Source of the DNA: Nymphaea colorata
Taxonomy: Eukaryota > Streptophyta > Magnoliopsida > Nymphaeales > Nymphaeaceae
DNA length: 64,000 nt
Assembly (NCBI RefSeq): GCF_008831285.2
Contig: NC_045151.1
Coordinates: 10,778,571 to 10,842,570, forward strand
Direction of reading: 5' to 3'
Part shown: piece by piece, positions 12,001 to 21,946 of the stretch
Layout: each line of letters opens with the position of its first letter
Numbering within the stretch: the first letter of the stretch is position 1
Program-made: the position numbers and the translations under genes
Notes under the pieces: generated by a model
What the model was told of the DNA's origin: nothing
Database searches by the model: none
The model's input: only the letters and a program-made list of their open reading frames with translations

Positions 12001-15000
12001 AGAAGGCCAATTTGTCTGAAGGCTTCGTGACAAAATTTCCTGTTGAAGTGTGCATCCCTATCATTAATAATGCTCTCAAAGCCAGTCTATGGTCTGATGA
12101 AATTTTTTGAGGTCCATGTCACATGGATGTGCCAATGTTGTGTCACACCTGTATTGATTATTAATGAACAACTGAGGCCTATGTCATGTGAATGTGCCAA
12201 TTTGGATGCCACACCTATGTTGGCATGACATGGGTGCAGTTGCTGCTTGGGTACAGCAGCCAAGTTGTCAAAAATTAGAAAAAGAGGAGAACGGAGGAGG
12301 AAGGAGGAGGAATAGGAAGGAGAAAGAGGAAGAAGAAAAGGTGGACGAAGACGAGCATATCTGGCTGTGGCAGCAGGAGGGAGGCAGATGCACTGTGGGA
12401 GGAGAGGCAGTGGCTGTTGACATTTTCTTTGTTGCAATTTTCTAGAAAGACTCACTTTATTGTGGCCTTCTCTGGCATTAAGCCCTTTTGTTTCACATTG
12501 TTCAATTCAGCTGCCAGGCCTGCAACAAACTTTTAGAGGTCACAAACTGAACTGGGAGAGGAGAGCATCCATGTGGTATTGGAATTTTGTTTACTCATTA
12601 GGATAGTCCATCCTCATCTCTTCTCGTTTAGCCACTAGCTGGCATGTTCCTATGTGTCTCTTATCCAAGTGTACAAATTCCTTTCCTAAGGAAGTTCCCA
12701 AGGAAATTTCTCCATATTTAGATGCTCCGTGTTTCTTGTTTCTATGCTTCTTGTCTGTCTGCAGTGGGTCGTTGACTTGTTCACTTCCATTTCAATTAAC
12801 ATGATGCTGCTTTGTAATCTTGTACATTAATTTGTCTCCAAACTTTTTGGCGTTGACAACATAGATTGCAGAAGAGTGTCCAGAAAAGTGTCTGATCTAA
12901 CACCAGTTGTCATGGGCTGATCCACAAGATGGCATCTGGTCCTTATTTGACCAGACCATCCTTAGTAAGCAGGCTTTGGCTTTCAACTCAAGCAAATGCA
13001 CACTCAGACAAATTTTGTGGTTCAGAAAGAAAACTTTTCTATTGTTGAAGGCAGAAAGGCTCTCCAGCTGTGCCGCTACCAAAGGTTGGTGGGGTTTGAG
13101 TTCAGCTCCAGAAATGCCTTGAAGTCTAAGCTTTGGGTAGAAGATTTTCATTACGATTTGTGCAGGGTACTTATTTTGACTACCAACTAATTCATAATAG
13201 GCATGAAGGGCATAGACCCTTATTCAGGCTACATGACTAGGCTAAATGACCAAGGTGATAGGATGTGGCTCGAGCAATCTCGATGGCTTAGCATGACCAT
13301 GTCTGACACTAATATTCATTTTTTATTCAACTTATTTGTTCTATCAATTTGCAATTCCAAAATATACTTACAAGTTACATCTGATTGAGCTGCAAAATGA
13401 AGATGGGTAGTCATTTTAACTTGAAAGGTTCATCCAATATGGCAGCAGTTTGGCTAGAAACAGTTCGTATATACTTCACAAATAAGTATAGTGAAGTGAC
13501 AAAGCTACAGATGGAAAAACCAGATGTTTTCTGTCTTCCATGATTATTTTCAATTTATTTTGGATGCCGCAAGATGTATTTAACAATAAGGTAGCATATA
13601 AGCCTCTAATAATATGGAAATGTATTCTAGTTATCATTTGAATCCCTTAATTTAGTCCAAGGAGCATCAGCGATAGTTGATAATCTAGATGAGATTTTTC
13701 CAGATCCATACATCTAATACAATGTGGTTGTTGTAATTAGTTAGTCTCAGGGACTTTAGTCTTTGAAGTCGTTTTGGACACTTTCTGGATTTCCTTCAAA
13801 CAGCACAGAAACTAGGAAATATTTCTATATATTATGCTTCAGAGTTTGGATTTTTATTTGGATCGTTATAAATGTGTTTTCTTTGTCTTTTACCTTCTAC
13901 TCTTAACTGCCTTTAATTGTATTTGCAGTTCTGGATTATTATTGCATATCTTACAGCATATTTCCCCTTGCATCAAGTTATTCTTTAATTTTATGGTAAC
14001 TTGTCTCCTCATTGTAGTTTCATTGTCAGAACCAAATTGGTCATTAAGCAATATTTGGTGGTTTCGTTGAAAGTGCAACTGATGCTTAGCATATGGTTTT
14101 TAGGTGGAGCGATCTTTACTTGTAACTGGATTTGGTTACGAGCATGATGATGCATGGGCTACTAACATTGATTTGTTCAAAGAATTTACAGACATCAGCA
14201 GGGTATATAAGTTTATATAACTGTAAAGATAAGTTTTTAGTAGTTCCTGAGGTCTTGTTTTTTTGTCTAAAGTTGGTCCACTATATGTTATTTATGTAGG
14301 GTGTAAGAAGGCTTGGTGCCGCTGCTGTTGACATGTGCCATGTGGCATTGGGTATTGTAGAAGCATACTGGGAATATCGTCTAAAACCATGGGATATGGC
14401 TGCTGGGGTCCTGGTAATAATAATATCCCTGCTGATGGAATTCCTACGTTTCCTTTCTGCTTGCTGAAGCAGTATGTGCTGGAGGAGTAGTCAGTGTTCT
14501 ACCTTATAGGTTTTAAGTGCTTTTTCCATGATTTGCATCTTGATAGATGACATGTTCTATCGTTATGCTAAATGCACATCATGATCATGCAGAACTTTGG
14601 AACAAATTTGATTTCAGTTTCTTAAAAATTGACACCTTCTTGTTGTTATAATTATATGTATATTGTATAATGCATCAACGACACTTTTTTCATGGCTACA
14701 CATGTCAATATCTTTCAATTCCTTTTTGCAAGAAGGAACTATTTCAACCATTCATGTATCCTTAGAAGATCAAGTAGCAGATGTTTTCACCAAGCCACTT
14801 CCCATTGTTGACTTTACAAGATGTTGTAAAAGCTGAGAGCCTAAGCATGATCGACATCTATGCTGTAGCTTGAGGGGGAGTGTTGAGAGTTAATATTAGT
14901 GTAGGTTTTTTTAATAAACAGTTGGAGTCGTGGGCCTCTTTTGGTAAATAATAATAAGTCATGGGTTGATATTATTAATGCAGGAGGTCTTCTTTAATAT

Positions 15001-17991
15001 TTATGTTCTATAGTTTGGACTTCTTCTATAATTCTGTTTACTGCTCCCTAGTCGCTTTTAACTTGGGATTAGGGTTAATAGATGATTGAGTTTTCTCTGT
15101 CCCATCTCTCTTTCATGTTCTTCCTCTTCTTCTTCTTTAGACCTAAAATCTACAATCTCAATAAGATGGGGGCATAATTGGCTTAATGTCCTTGTCTCAA
15201 TTGGTGGAACCGTGGAAGCACTTCAACCACTTCTTGAAGGAACCAAGTTGGAGAAATCTATTTCAGAAGCTTCAGTTTAAATCATATGTATACAATGATA
15301 TGCATTGTTAGCATGATATTCACGATTTGTCTAGCAGAAAGCCGTTACGACAAACTTGTACATATTTGTTAGAAATGGATATTAGGCAGTAACTCGTATG
15401 AATTAAAAGAACTGAGAATTTATGTTTGAATGTTTTATGTTGTTCGTTTCCTTTTATTATTGTGTCCTTGCATGTTCGCCTTTCAATTCTGGGTGGTTTT
15501 TTCTCATTGCGGAGGCCGTCTACTTCTCGTTGGAGTGACAAAATTACTCTTTGAATTTAAGTTGATTTAGTTTTCATGAGTGTCCCTTTTTGTTGTTATA
15601 GATAGAAAACATACATGGATTGATGTATTCCCAAAATAGATAACAAAGGTTTTGGCATTACCACTATGTTTTCTTTTAAGCACTGTGAGTCCCTTGAAAA
15701 CATAGACCTGTGTTATTTTGACATTTGTGATAAAGATTTTCATGGCATTCAATCATGAAATTTTTTTGCACTTCTATGTTTCATGCACTTGATATGCCAA
15801 CAGCTCGCTCAATGGATCTTAAGATGGAACTCTTCTGAACTTGTTATATATTCTACTGTTACTAGTTCTTGGTTTACTTCCTTCCATAAGGTGGAAAAAT
15901 AGAAGTTTTCTGAATTGGTTAACCTCTCATGCAGGGTAATTATGTTTTTAATCCTGTTTTCAATTTTCATAATCCTTCTTTCTCTCTCTCACTCATCATT
16001 ATCAGATTGTTGAAGAGGCTGGTGGCACCGTCACACGCATGGACGGTGGTAATTTCTGTGTTTTTGATCGATCTGTCTTGGTTTCCAATGGTGTTCTGCA
16101 TAGAAAGGTCAGTGCAAATGCATATATTTTCTTACCCACTAATTTTTATCTTTGGTATGATTGGTGAGTCATTTGAATAGGATGTCATTTATTATCAATT
16201 CAGCTTCATAGTTCTTAAATATTTCTTTGACCTTGCCAAAACTGGCTTGAGGTAATATCAAGAGCCCCCTTGTTTCAGTTCATATCCAGGAAAAGACACA
16301 AATAAGGGCATAAAGTAATGTTACAGGCATATATGGAAATTAAAGTCTACTCAAATCTTAGATATGAGACTATTTAGAAACCATGACACATTTGGGCTGT
16401 TTATTTTTCTGAGTTCTTATATCTAAGCAGTCCCACTTTAGTAGGTCTAACACAATTTCTCAAAGAGAAAAGTGCCTTATCTTAATCCTAGGTCTTCAAT
16501 ATTAAAGAGATAAGATAACATCCAAGCCTTTCATATCAAATGCTCTTATATAAGCTTTTGGGTCTTTTGTTCCTGCTTCATCATCATCATCTATGATTGT
16601 AATTTCATCCACGGATAATCAATATTGGATCTTTATCATCTCTTCTCAGAAATGGCATATGGTTACTCATACTTTTCATGTTCAAACTGAATGATGATTT
16701 ATAAACCATGCCTTTGATGATTGCAGGAATCCATGTAAATCTTCTTAGCATGTCTTTTTACACCCAGCCTCAGTTCCACTACCACAACCTCGGGTGGATG
16801 ATGCCTTTCCTCTGCTTTTCATAAATGTCCTTTATGAAGCTATGCCCAACAAGAACTAACCTCTCCAAGTTCACTTAGTCCTCATCTTTTCTGCCATCTT
16901 CCTCTTAAAGTAGTAGAGTAGACATGGTCCCGAAGGGTGGAAGGTCTCCCTTTCACAAAGGTTCAGGTTGATTGCCTCATGTGTCGGCCACTCCCTTGTT
17001 ATTGGCAAAAACTTCACTTTCTCTTTCGTCATTTTACATATTGTCTATTCTACATGATCAAATTGATAGCCCCTCCCATAAATGTGCCAGTTCTTCATAA
17101 TATTTCTTTTTCCATGTTTCATCATTTATATCATAGTCATAGAAAACCCTTTTTTACGAAAAAAAACCAATAAAAATGTTAAAAGCAAAGAAAATGGGAA
17201 AAACCCATCTTTTCCCATTTTTTGAAAAAACTCCCAAATGAATTTTTGTGTTTCTGTAGCCTTTTTTTCTTGTTATTTTTACATTATTTTTGCTTTAAAT
17301 TGTCACATAAAACGTGTCTTATTAAAAAAAACGCGTATAATACACGAAAAATAAGTCAACCGTATAAAATGTGAAAACAATGCGTCTTTTTAAAAAAAAA
17401 CACCAGGAAAGAAAAAATGTTAAAAAAAATATGTATTATACGTGTTTTTTGGCATTTTTGTTGTATTTTTATTAATTTTTATGTTTTATAACTTTTAGGA
17501 TTTATTAAATGTTTTAAATTTTTTTAAAATTTGCCAAGATTTTCTCGAGATATACAACTTTGCCGTATTATACCCGAGAAATTCCTCGTTGTATAATACC
17601 TGATATATGTGACAATGCTTTAAAGTATAAAACATAAGTTAAGTTAATTATCTTCATTTCTTTCATTACCAAAACATAGTTTTTATCATTCTATCAAGTT
17701 ATTTTTTGTGTTTTTTTTTTGTTATCACTTATTTTACTTTTTCCAAATTTTTAGGATTTTATTTTTTCTACAAAATTGGTGATTCTTTCCCAAGATTTTC
17801 AGCTTTGCCAAAAAATACTTAGAAAAAAGTTGCTGTTTAAAACCCATTAATGATCTTTGTGACTATGTTTCTAACTAATAGATTATGCTCTTTAGCTATG
17901 TCACATAGGTACGGGTACGGGTGCGGGTACGGGTACGGGTACGGATCATTTTCAAAAAATTTGGGTACGGGGGTACGGCCGTACACACACG

Positions 17992-18058
<67 letters not shown>

Positions 18059-21000
18059 TTCAAACAAAATAACATATTCACACATATATATCAAAAAATT
18101 GCAAACAGAATAAAATCATTGTCCAAAACACAGTATGGAAGTAATTAACATACAATTATACAAACATGTCAGCTTTCTTGATTCTCCTCAGTCGCATCAT
18201 GAAGATTAGAAGGAGCAACAGGTTCTGTAAGGTCCATGTTAAGAGCATGCAAATCATGTTCTCCTTCAAGTTCCACATCAATGTCCTTTGGATTAACATC
18301 CCAATACTTGGATGATCCTGAACTGCAAGTTGCAACAATTTCTTTTACAACATGAAGAGGTTGGAGTGGACATAAACTAAATCATGTATACATATCAAAG
18401 ATACAAAAAGAAAGAAATACCTGTAATCATTTGAAGTACGTGAAAGTAAGCGTAGGTTGGAGTGGACATAAACTAAATCTTCTGCTCGCTTACTAGTTAG
18501 CTTATTTCTCTTGATGTTGTGAATTTGAGAATAAGTGCTCCAATTTCTTTCACAACATGAAGAGGTTGCAGGTTGAGATAATAACTTCAGCGCAAGTTGT
18601 TGGAGATTTGGTGTCGATGCTCCAAAACACAACCACCAATTAACAAGATCTTCTTCATATCTTGCCATTGCAGCTTGTATTGAATCATTTCTTCCACCAG
18701 AGAAGCTCGCAAACTCATTATTTATTATCTTCAACCGATGAAAATCAAAATACAGTCTTCCCAAACATATCTCCCTATTTTTTTATATTTCTGGATCTCG
18801 ATTAGGAGGAACACGACCAGTACCTCCTGCCAACCATGTTTGTCCATAATATTTGGGATTTAAAGAGTGTGCCATACAATGCAAAGGGTTATTGCTTTTG
18901 TTCCATCTTCTTACTAAAATTCTATGCACATGATCGAAAAACTCAGAATCATCAAGTGCAACATTCGTCTTCTCATGTCTAAAAATGATGTTTTGAATTT
19001 TTTCAATTATCCCACACGATATACGTGGAAAACCTCAGTAAGAGGTGAAAGCTCTAACCTAAGGGCAAAACCGCAACCCTAGGAGAGAGAATGTTATTTC
19101 CACTTAATCAACAGTTACACAATAAGTGGGATTATAAAAGAGGGAGACCCGCCTAGGGTACCGAGCCACTCTCGGTACCCACGCCCATGGGACCGGGTCC
19201 ATATTCAGACCCGGTTCCCTATACAAGATATTCTAACAAGACCTATTATCTTTAACAGTCCCCCTCAAAGTTGGCATGCTACCAAGTTGGCCAACAAAAT
19301 TTCTGAACTTAGATGGTGACAGGCTCTTTGTGAATATATCAGCAACTTGGTCTTCAGTCCTTATATGTTATAGAGATATTAATCATTCTTCATATGCTTT
19401 CCTTGTAAAATGACAATCAATCTCAATATGTTTAGTTCTTTCATGAAACTCTAGATTTTTGGCAATATGAATAGCACTCATGTTGTCACACAACAACCTA
19501 GTCTTATTAACACTGGAAGCCCAATCTCATTTAGCAGCCATCTTATCCAAATACTCAGCTGTAGTTTGGGCCATAGCCCTATATTCGGCTTCAGTTGTCG
19601 ATAAAGCCACTATTTGTTGTTCTTTACTCTTCCAGAAAATCATAGAATTGCCAAGGAAAATACAAAATCCTGTTGTGGAAATTCTGTCATGAATTGATCC
19701 ACTAAAATCAACATGACAATAGGCCACAAGGTCTTCAGAATTAGATGATGAAAAAGCATGCCATAGTCCATGACTCCATATTATCTCTTACGTATCTAAT
19801 AATTCTCAAGATAACAGCTAAATGTGTTGATCTGGGTGCATTCATAAACTGACTAACCACAGGAACTGTATATGTTATGTCAGGAGCCTAGAAATAGTGA
19901 GATAAATCAGACTGCCAACCAGTTGCCTATAAACAGTCAAGTATTTCAATTTTTTCCCTTCGCAAGGCTTTAGTTTCACATTGGCCTCCATAGGTGAAAC
20001 TATTTTCTTCTTTTCATCATATAGTCTAACCTTAGTCACCAAATCAGCTGCACAGTTATGTTGGGACAAAAACAAACAAACCTCTTTTTGAGTAGGCAAC
20101 TTCAAGACCCAAGAAGTACCTTTGAAATCTTAGATCCTTCATTTCAAACATTTGTGCAAATTTTTTCTTTGTTTAATCAATAAGTTTGAAATCATCGCCT
20201 GTAATAATCATGTCATCCACATACAAAAGTAACAAAAATTTCCTTGTTCTATGGAAGATACAAACAAAGCTGGCTCATGAAAACTCTCACTAAATAAAAG
20301 GAAGTTGTTTTAAGTTATTGGTAGTCTGGTCATCCTTGTTATTGGATGACCAGTCTGTCGTCCTTTAAAATGGACAATAGGCTGATTGTTCTTTAAAAAG
20401 CACAACCAGGTGCTCTCCTCTTTCTAAAAAGGGGGTGGGGGGTTGGGGGGAAGGGGGAAGGGAGGGAGGGAAGGAGGGAGAGAGAGGGAGGGAGGGAGAG
20501 AGAGGAGGGAAAAATAGAAGGGAAACAAAAAAGAAAGAGAGCGAACAGTAAAAAGGAAAGAAAGAGACAGAAAGAGGAGGGAAAAAAAAAAGAAAAAAAA
20601 TTGAGAGGACAAGAGGCAGGTGCGGCCTGGGTGCATGTTGGAGCTGCACCTGCATCACGTGGATGCAGGTGTGGTTCCCTAAATGAAGCACTCATGTGAC
20701 ATAGATAGTCCCTGATGTAAGCTGCCAACTGAGCCTGCCCTTTGGCTTTACATTTTAGTGCTTTCTTCTGTTATAAATTCTTTCATCTTTCTTTGATAGC
20801 TTGATCACTTGCTTCATTTTGCAAAATAAATTGAACTCTTTCTGGTCTGGTCCGAAATTGATTAAGTATCTGATATGATGGATCTCAACCTTGTAGTAGG
20901 TTTTGGTCAGAAAAACGGCTATGGACGAACTGAACTGGTATAGAGTGCCTAAGCTTTTAAGGATCTCAATTTCATCAATATGATACTGTTCTCAAGTTCT

Positions 21001-21750
21001 CTTATATTGGTTGTTACACTCCACCGCCCGTCTCTCTTCTTCCTCCTCCTAGGAAACACTTTTTTTCATATGTAGATCTAAATGTTGAACTTGACTCGTA
21101 TACCAACTGTGTTGACCCTGTCTAAAACCACTAGATTGCCTGATATAGCAATCTCCCCTTGCATTGTGGTCAGTTTCAGTTGCCACTCAAAAAAGGCTAT
21201 GAACCAGGGTGATGGGCAGGTAAAGGTTTGTGAACCCCGCAAGAAAATCTCTACCTCATTAATGTAGGACTCTTGTTTAAGTCCTCCTCTCACAGGAACT
21301 GTTGCATGAACAGATTCACCCAATTGTATGGTGGATATATTGATAGATAGGAAGATACACAAGAAGATCCATATGAACATGTACCATGCTGTCTACTGCA
21401 TGAACATATGTACTAAGTGATATATCAATAGGACCCCCTTGACCAATATACGTGGCTGTCAATCCACGATCTCATTATCACCTGGTTTAGTCAAATTCAC
21501 TTATCTTACCTGTGTGTTCTTTTGGTTCAATGACCCTGGATGCTCATGTGAACTTTGTGCTTTTTCCATTCACCACTGTAGTTTTCTTTCAACTTCCGGT
21601 TACCTGCTTTTATTTAGTGTCCTTTTAACAGTGGAACTTTTATATATGCAGCTTTTAGAAAGGATTGGTCCAGCAACGGAGAAACTTAAACACAAAGGCA
21701 TTGATTTTTCTCTATGGTTTAAACCAGAGAACTATCCAACAGATCTTTGA
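5976..21750 (+). CDS. IMPL1: Inositol monophosphatase family protein, IMPL1-like (3' part, 8 exons)
   Basis: Coding exons are 5976-6109, 6549-6637, 10668-10725, 10800-10852, 14104-14202, 14300-14413, 16006-16107 and 21652-21750. All introns are GT..AG and the joined exons keep one frame for 248 codons plus TGA. The family removes phosphate from inositol monophosphate or a related sugar phosphate using Mg2+; the plant IMPL1 branch is plastid-targeted. Visible hallmarks are GEEGG (metal-binding acid), WCIDPLDGTTNF split across exons 1 and 2, [10 protein letters not shown], and WDMAAG in exon 6. The C-terminus [14 protein letters not shown] is typical of IMPL1 rather than of cytosolic IMP or SAL1. 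All metal-binding acidic positions I can judge are present, so nothing suggests a pseudogene. The start codon and transit peptide are not in view. Introns total about 15 kb and are full of transposons. Confidence 0.9.
6549..6637 (+). CDS. IMPL1: IMPL1-like, exon with DGTTNF
   Basis: It completes the split active-site aspartate codon and continues [19 protein letters not shown]. The acceptor is gcatacag and the donor is gtatgaat. The 4.0 kb intron that follows holds a MITE and a copia LTR remnant. Confidence 0.92.
7826..8062. mobile_element. MITE with about 20-bp terminal inverted repeats
   Basis: The left end aaggttgggcattaggctgg matches the inverted right end aaggccgggcatcaggccag at most positions. 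The element is flanked by a perfect 10-bp direct repeat acacacctct (7816-7825 and 8063-8072). The interior is AT-rich with a gggctgggctgggctgg cluster. There is no coding capacity. It fits a hAT-type MITE if 8 of the 10 repeated bases are the target duplication. Confidence 0.65.
8530..8763 (-). mobile_element. Truncated Ty1/copia remnant: 3' LTR and polypurine tract
   Basis: On the - strand a purine tract (cttgagggggag) is followed at once by TGTTGAAAG, an LTR start. The last residues of a copia pol frame just before it read roughly MIDVYALA. The LTR shares phrases with the one at 14881 (gggattagggctaat, cttctttgtaat), so both belong to one family. The LTR far end is approximate and no pol body was recognised upstream. 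Confidence 0.55.
9052..9091. repeat. AT microsatellite
   Basis: A nearly pure (AT)n run in the large IMPL1 intron. Confidence 0.85.
10668..10725 (+). CDS. IMPL1: IMPL1-like, exon [13 protein letters not shown]
   Basis: The acceptor is tatgtacag and the donor is gtaaaagg. It encodes [19 protein letters not shown] and the first base of a glycine codon. It pairs in phase with the small exon 74 bp downstream. Confidence 0.9.
10800..10852 (+). CDS. IMPL1: IMPL1-like, 53-nt microexon
   Basis: It begins immediately after tccttgcag and encodes [18 protein letters not shown]. The donor is gtgaattg. A simple frame reading through the preceding intron would miss it. A 3.25 kb intron with a decayed gypsy element follows. 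Confidence 0.9.
10887..13150 (-). mobile_element. Old, heavily deleted Ty3/gypsy element with both LTR ends
   Basis: TGTCATGGGCTGAT occurs at 10887 and again at 12908, each followed by recognisably related but strongly diverged sequence (for example aatttggttca against aattttgtggttca). Just inside the right copy, on the - strand, lies TGGTGTTAGATCAGAC, a decayed initiator-Met primer site. Between them the - strand carries an integrase relic (DRDAHFN, then [10 protein letters not shown], about 11890-12065) and a post-integrase stretch like [16 protein letters not shown] near 11500. Frameshifts and deletions are extensive. The outer boundaries are approximate. Confidence 0.55.
11890..12065 (-). 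pseudogene. Relic of gypsy integrase catalytic core
   Basis: Read on the - strand, this gives a patchy frame with the second integrase aspartate region ([11 protein letters not shown]) and the YH-Q-D-Q-E motif carrying the catalytic glutamate. Intervening codons are lost by small deletions. It is inactive. Confidence 0.5.
14104..14202 (+). CDS. IMPL1: IMPL1-like, exon with [10 protein letters not shown]
   Basis: It is exactly 33 codons, [18 protein letters not shown] onward to FTDISR, between ttttag and gtatataa. It is in phase 0 at both ends. Confidence 0.92.
14300..14413 (+). CDS. IMPL1: IMPL1-like, exon with WDMAAG
   Basis: It is 38 codons from [18 protein letters not shown] to [16 protein letters not shown] is the second inositol-monophosphatase signature and contributes a metal-ligand aspartate. 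The acceptor is tttatgtag and the donor is gtaataat. Confidence 0.93.
14760..15080 (+). mobile_element. Ty1/copia 3' end: RNase H tail, polypurine tract and LTR
   Basis: The + strand frame reads [13 protein letters not shown], the conserved end of copia RNase H, and then roughly SMIDIYAVA and a stop. A purine tract (cttgagggggag) ends at 14880 and an LTR starts with TGTTGAGAG at 14881. The LTR's right end is not certain; family phrases (gggattagggttaat) run to about 15080. Most of the element is missing. It lies in the intron between the WDMAAG exon and the next exon, in the same orientation as the gene. Confidence 0.6.
16006..16107 (+). CDS. IMPL1: IMPL1-like, exon [13 protein letters not shown]
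   Basis: It is 34 codons, [17 protein letters not shown] to [11 protein letters not shown]. The acceptor is cattatcag and the donor is gtcagtgc. The next intron is 5.5 kb and carries the hAT and copia remnants. Confidence 0.92.
17995..18055. repeat. AT microsatellite inside the hAT terminus
   Basis: About 30 AT repeats follow the gtacacacacgggc motif directly. Long tyrosine-isoleucine reading frames across it are artefacts of the repeat. Confidence 0.9.
18170..19014 (-). pseudogene. hAT transposase, C-terminal part
   Basis: Transposases of this family cut and paste hAT DNA elements; the C-terminal domain mediates dimerisation. From 19014 downward the - strand reads [22 protein letters not shown], then an in-frame TAA in the codon after DPEI, and then the dimerisation block with [19 protein letters not shown] and [18 protein letters not shown] probable 98-bp intron (donor after GATTACAG at 18420, acceptor TTGCAG before 18322) leads to a last exon with [11 protein letters not shown]. 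The catalytic N-terminal region is absent. The stop and the truncation make it a pseudogene. Confidence 0.75.
19015..19257 (-). mobile_element. Copia LTR (3' LTR of the fragment at right)
   Basis: On the - strand the LTR begins TGTTAAAGATAATAG immediately after the polypurine tract tttgagggggac. It contains ggtaccgagagtggctcggtacc, an inverted repeat, and TTTATAATCC as a TATA-like signal. Its far end abuts the hAT sequence; the exact junction near 19015 is uncertain. Confidence 0.6.
19258..20300 (-). pseudogene. Ty1/copia pol fragment (RT end and RNase H)
   Basis: The - strand gives [16 protein letters not shown] near 20210, the RT catalytic motif intact but followed by a stop; then [17 protein letters not shown]; a truncated link region; and RNase H with [25 protein letters not shown] and [11 protein letters not shown] (19527-19727). 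Several frameshifts and stops and a missing 5' portion show it is dead. It lies between hAT sequence and the G-rich tract. Confidence 0.7.
20427..20612. repeat. G-rich purine tract with G-quadruplex potential
   Basis: The tract opens with four runs of five to six G separated by one or two bases, then continues as (GGGAGA)n-like sequence and A/G sequence. It lies in the transcribed strand sense of the last IMPL1 intron, so the pre-mRNA would carry it. Long proline-serine or phenylalanine frames on the opposite strand are low-complexity artefacts. Confidence 0.75.
21652..21750 (+). CDS. IMPL1: IMPL1-like, last exon with stop
   Basis: It encodes [16 protein letters not shown] and then the family's characteristic [15 protein letters not shown] tail and TGA. 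The acceptor is ttatatatgcag. Confidence 0.93.
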   Translation, partial: LLERIGPATEKLKHKGIDFSLWFKPENYPTDL

Positions 21751-21940
21751 ATTGCTTTTTGCTTTGGGTTACTTCAAGAGTTAGGTGCAGAATCAGGGCT
21801 ACTCAATGTTTCAGTCATCTCAGAAGTGCCTTGAAATATATGAGACTTTCTATCAAGGGAAGCATTGGCCACACTCTTTTCATCTTAATATAATCGTCAT
21901 CCTTTTTCATTTGTTGTTTTGTTGGCTTTTGCATTCCAAC

Positions 21941-21946
21941 AATAAA
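21941..21946 (+). promoter_or_regulatory. Candidate IMPL1 polyadenylation signal
   Basis: AATAAA lies 191 bp after the IMPL1 stop in a T-rich 3' flank. Plant poly(A) signals are loose, so this is only a candidate. Confidence 0.35.

Larger units (their letters stand above)
10853..14103 (+). other. IMPL1 intron of 3.25 kb with a decayed gypsy element
   Basis: It holds the degenerate Ty3/gypsy remnant described separately. Apart from it, about 13200-14100 shows only AT-rich sequence with no recognisable gene. Confidence 0.65.
17893..19014 (-). mobile_element. hAT transposon relic with gggtac-rich terminus
   Basis: The left terminus (tagctatgtcacatagg) is followed by tandem acgggt units at about 17908-17945, an AT microsatellite, and then the 3' end of a hAT transposase on the - strand. 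The terminus matches the ends of the short elements at 3659-4010 and 5098-5458, which links them as non-autonomous relatives. The 5' half of the transposase is missing: the coding match stops at about 19014, where a copia LTR begins. Confidence 0.65.
16108..21651 (+). other. IMPL1 last intron, 5.5 kb
   Basis: It contains a hAT relic (17893-19014), a copia LTR and pol fragment (about 19015-20300) and a G-rich purine tract (20427-20612). About 16110-17890 is AT-rich with no recognised feature, and 20620-21640 likewise holds nothing I can name. Confidence 0.7.

Noticed and set aside
17837-18148. Frames with long Tyr-Ile or Ile-Tyr runs and Arg-Thr/Val-Arg repeats
   Set aside because: Translation of the AT microsatellite and of tandem acgggt units.
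20365-20728. Three overlapping proline/serine/phenylalanine-rich frames
   Set aside because: Low-complexity translation of the purine tract on the opposite strand; no start context or domain.
20692-21640. Possible decayed retroelement with a frame containing [11 protein letters not shown]
   Set aside because: No catalytic motif or LTR signal could be tied to it. Left as unannotated intron.
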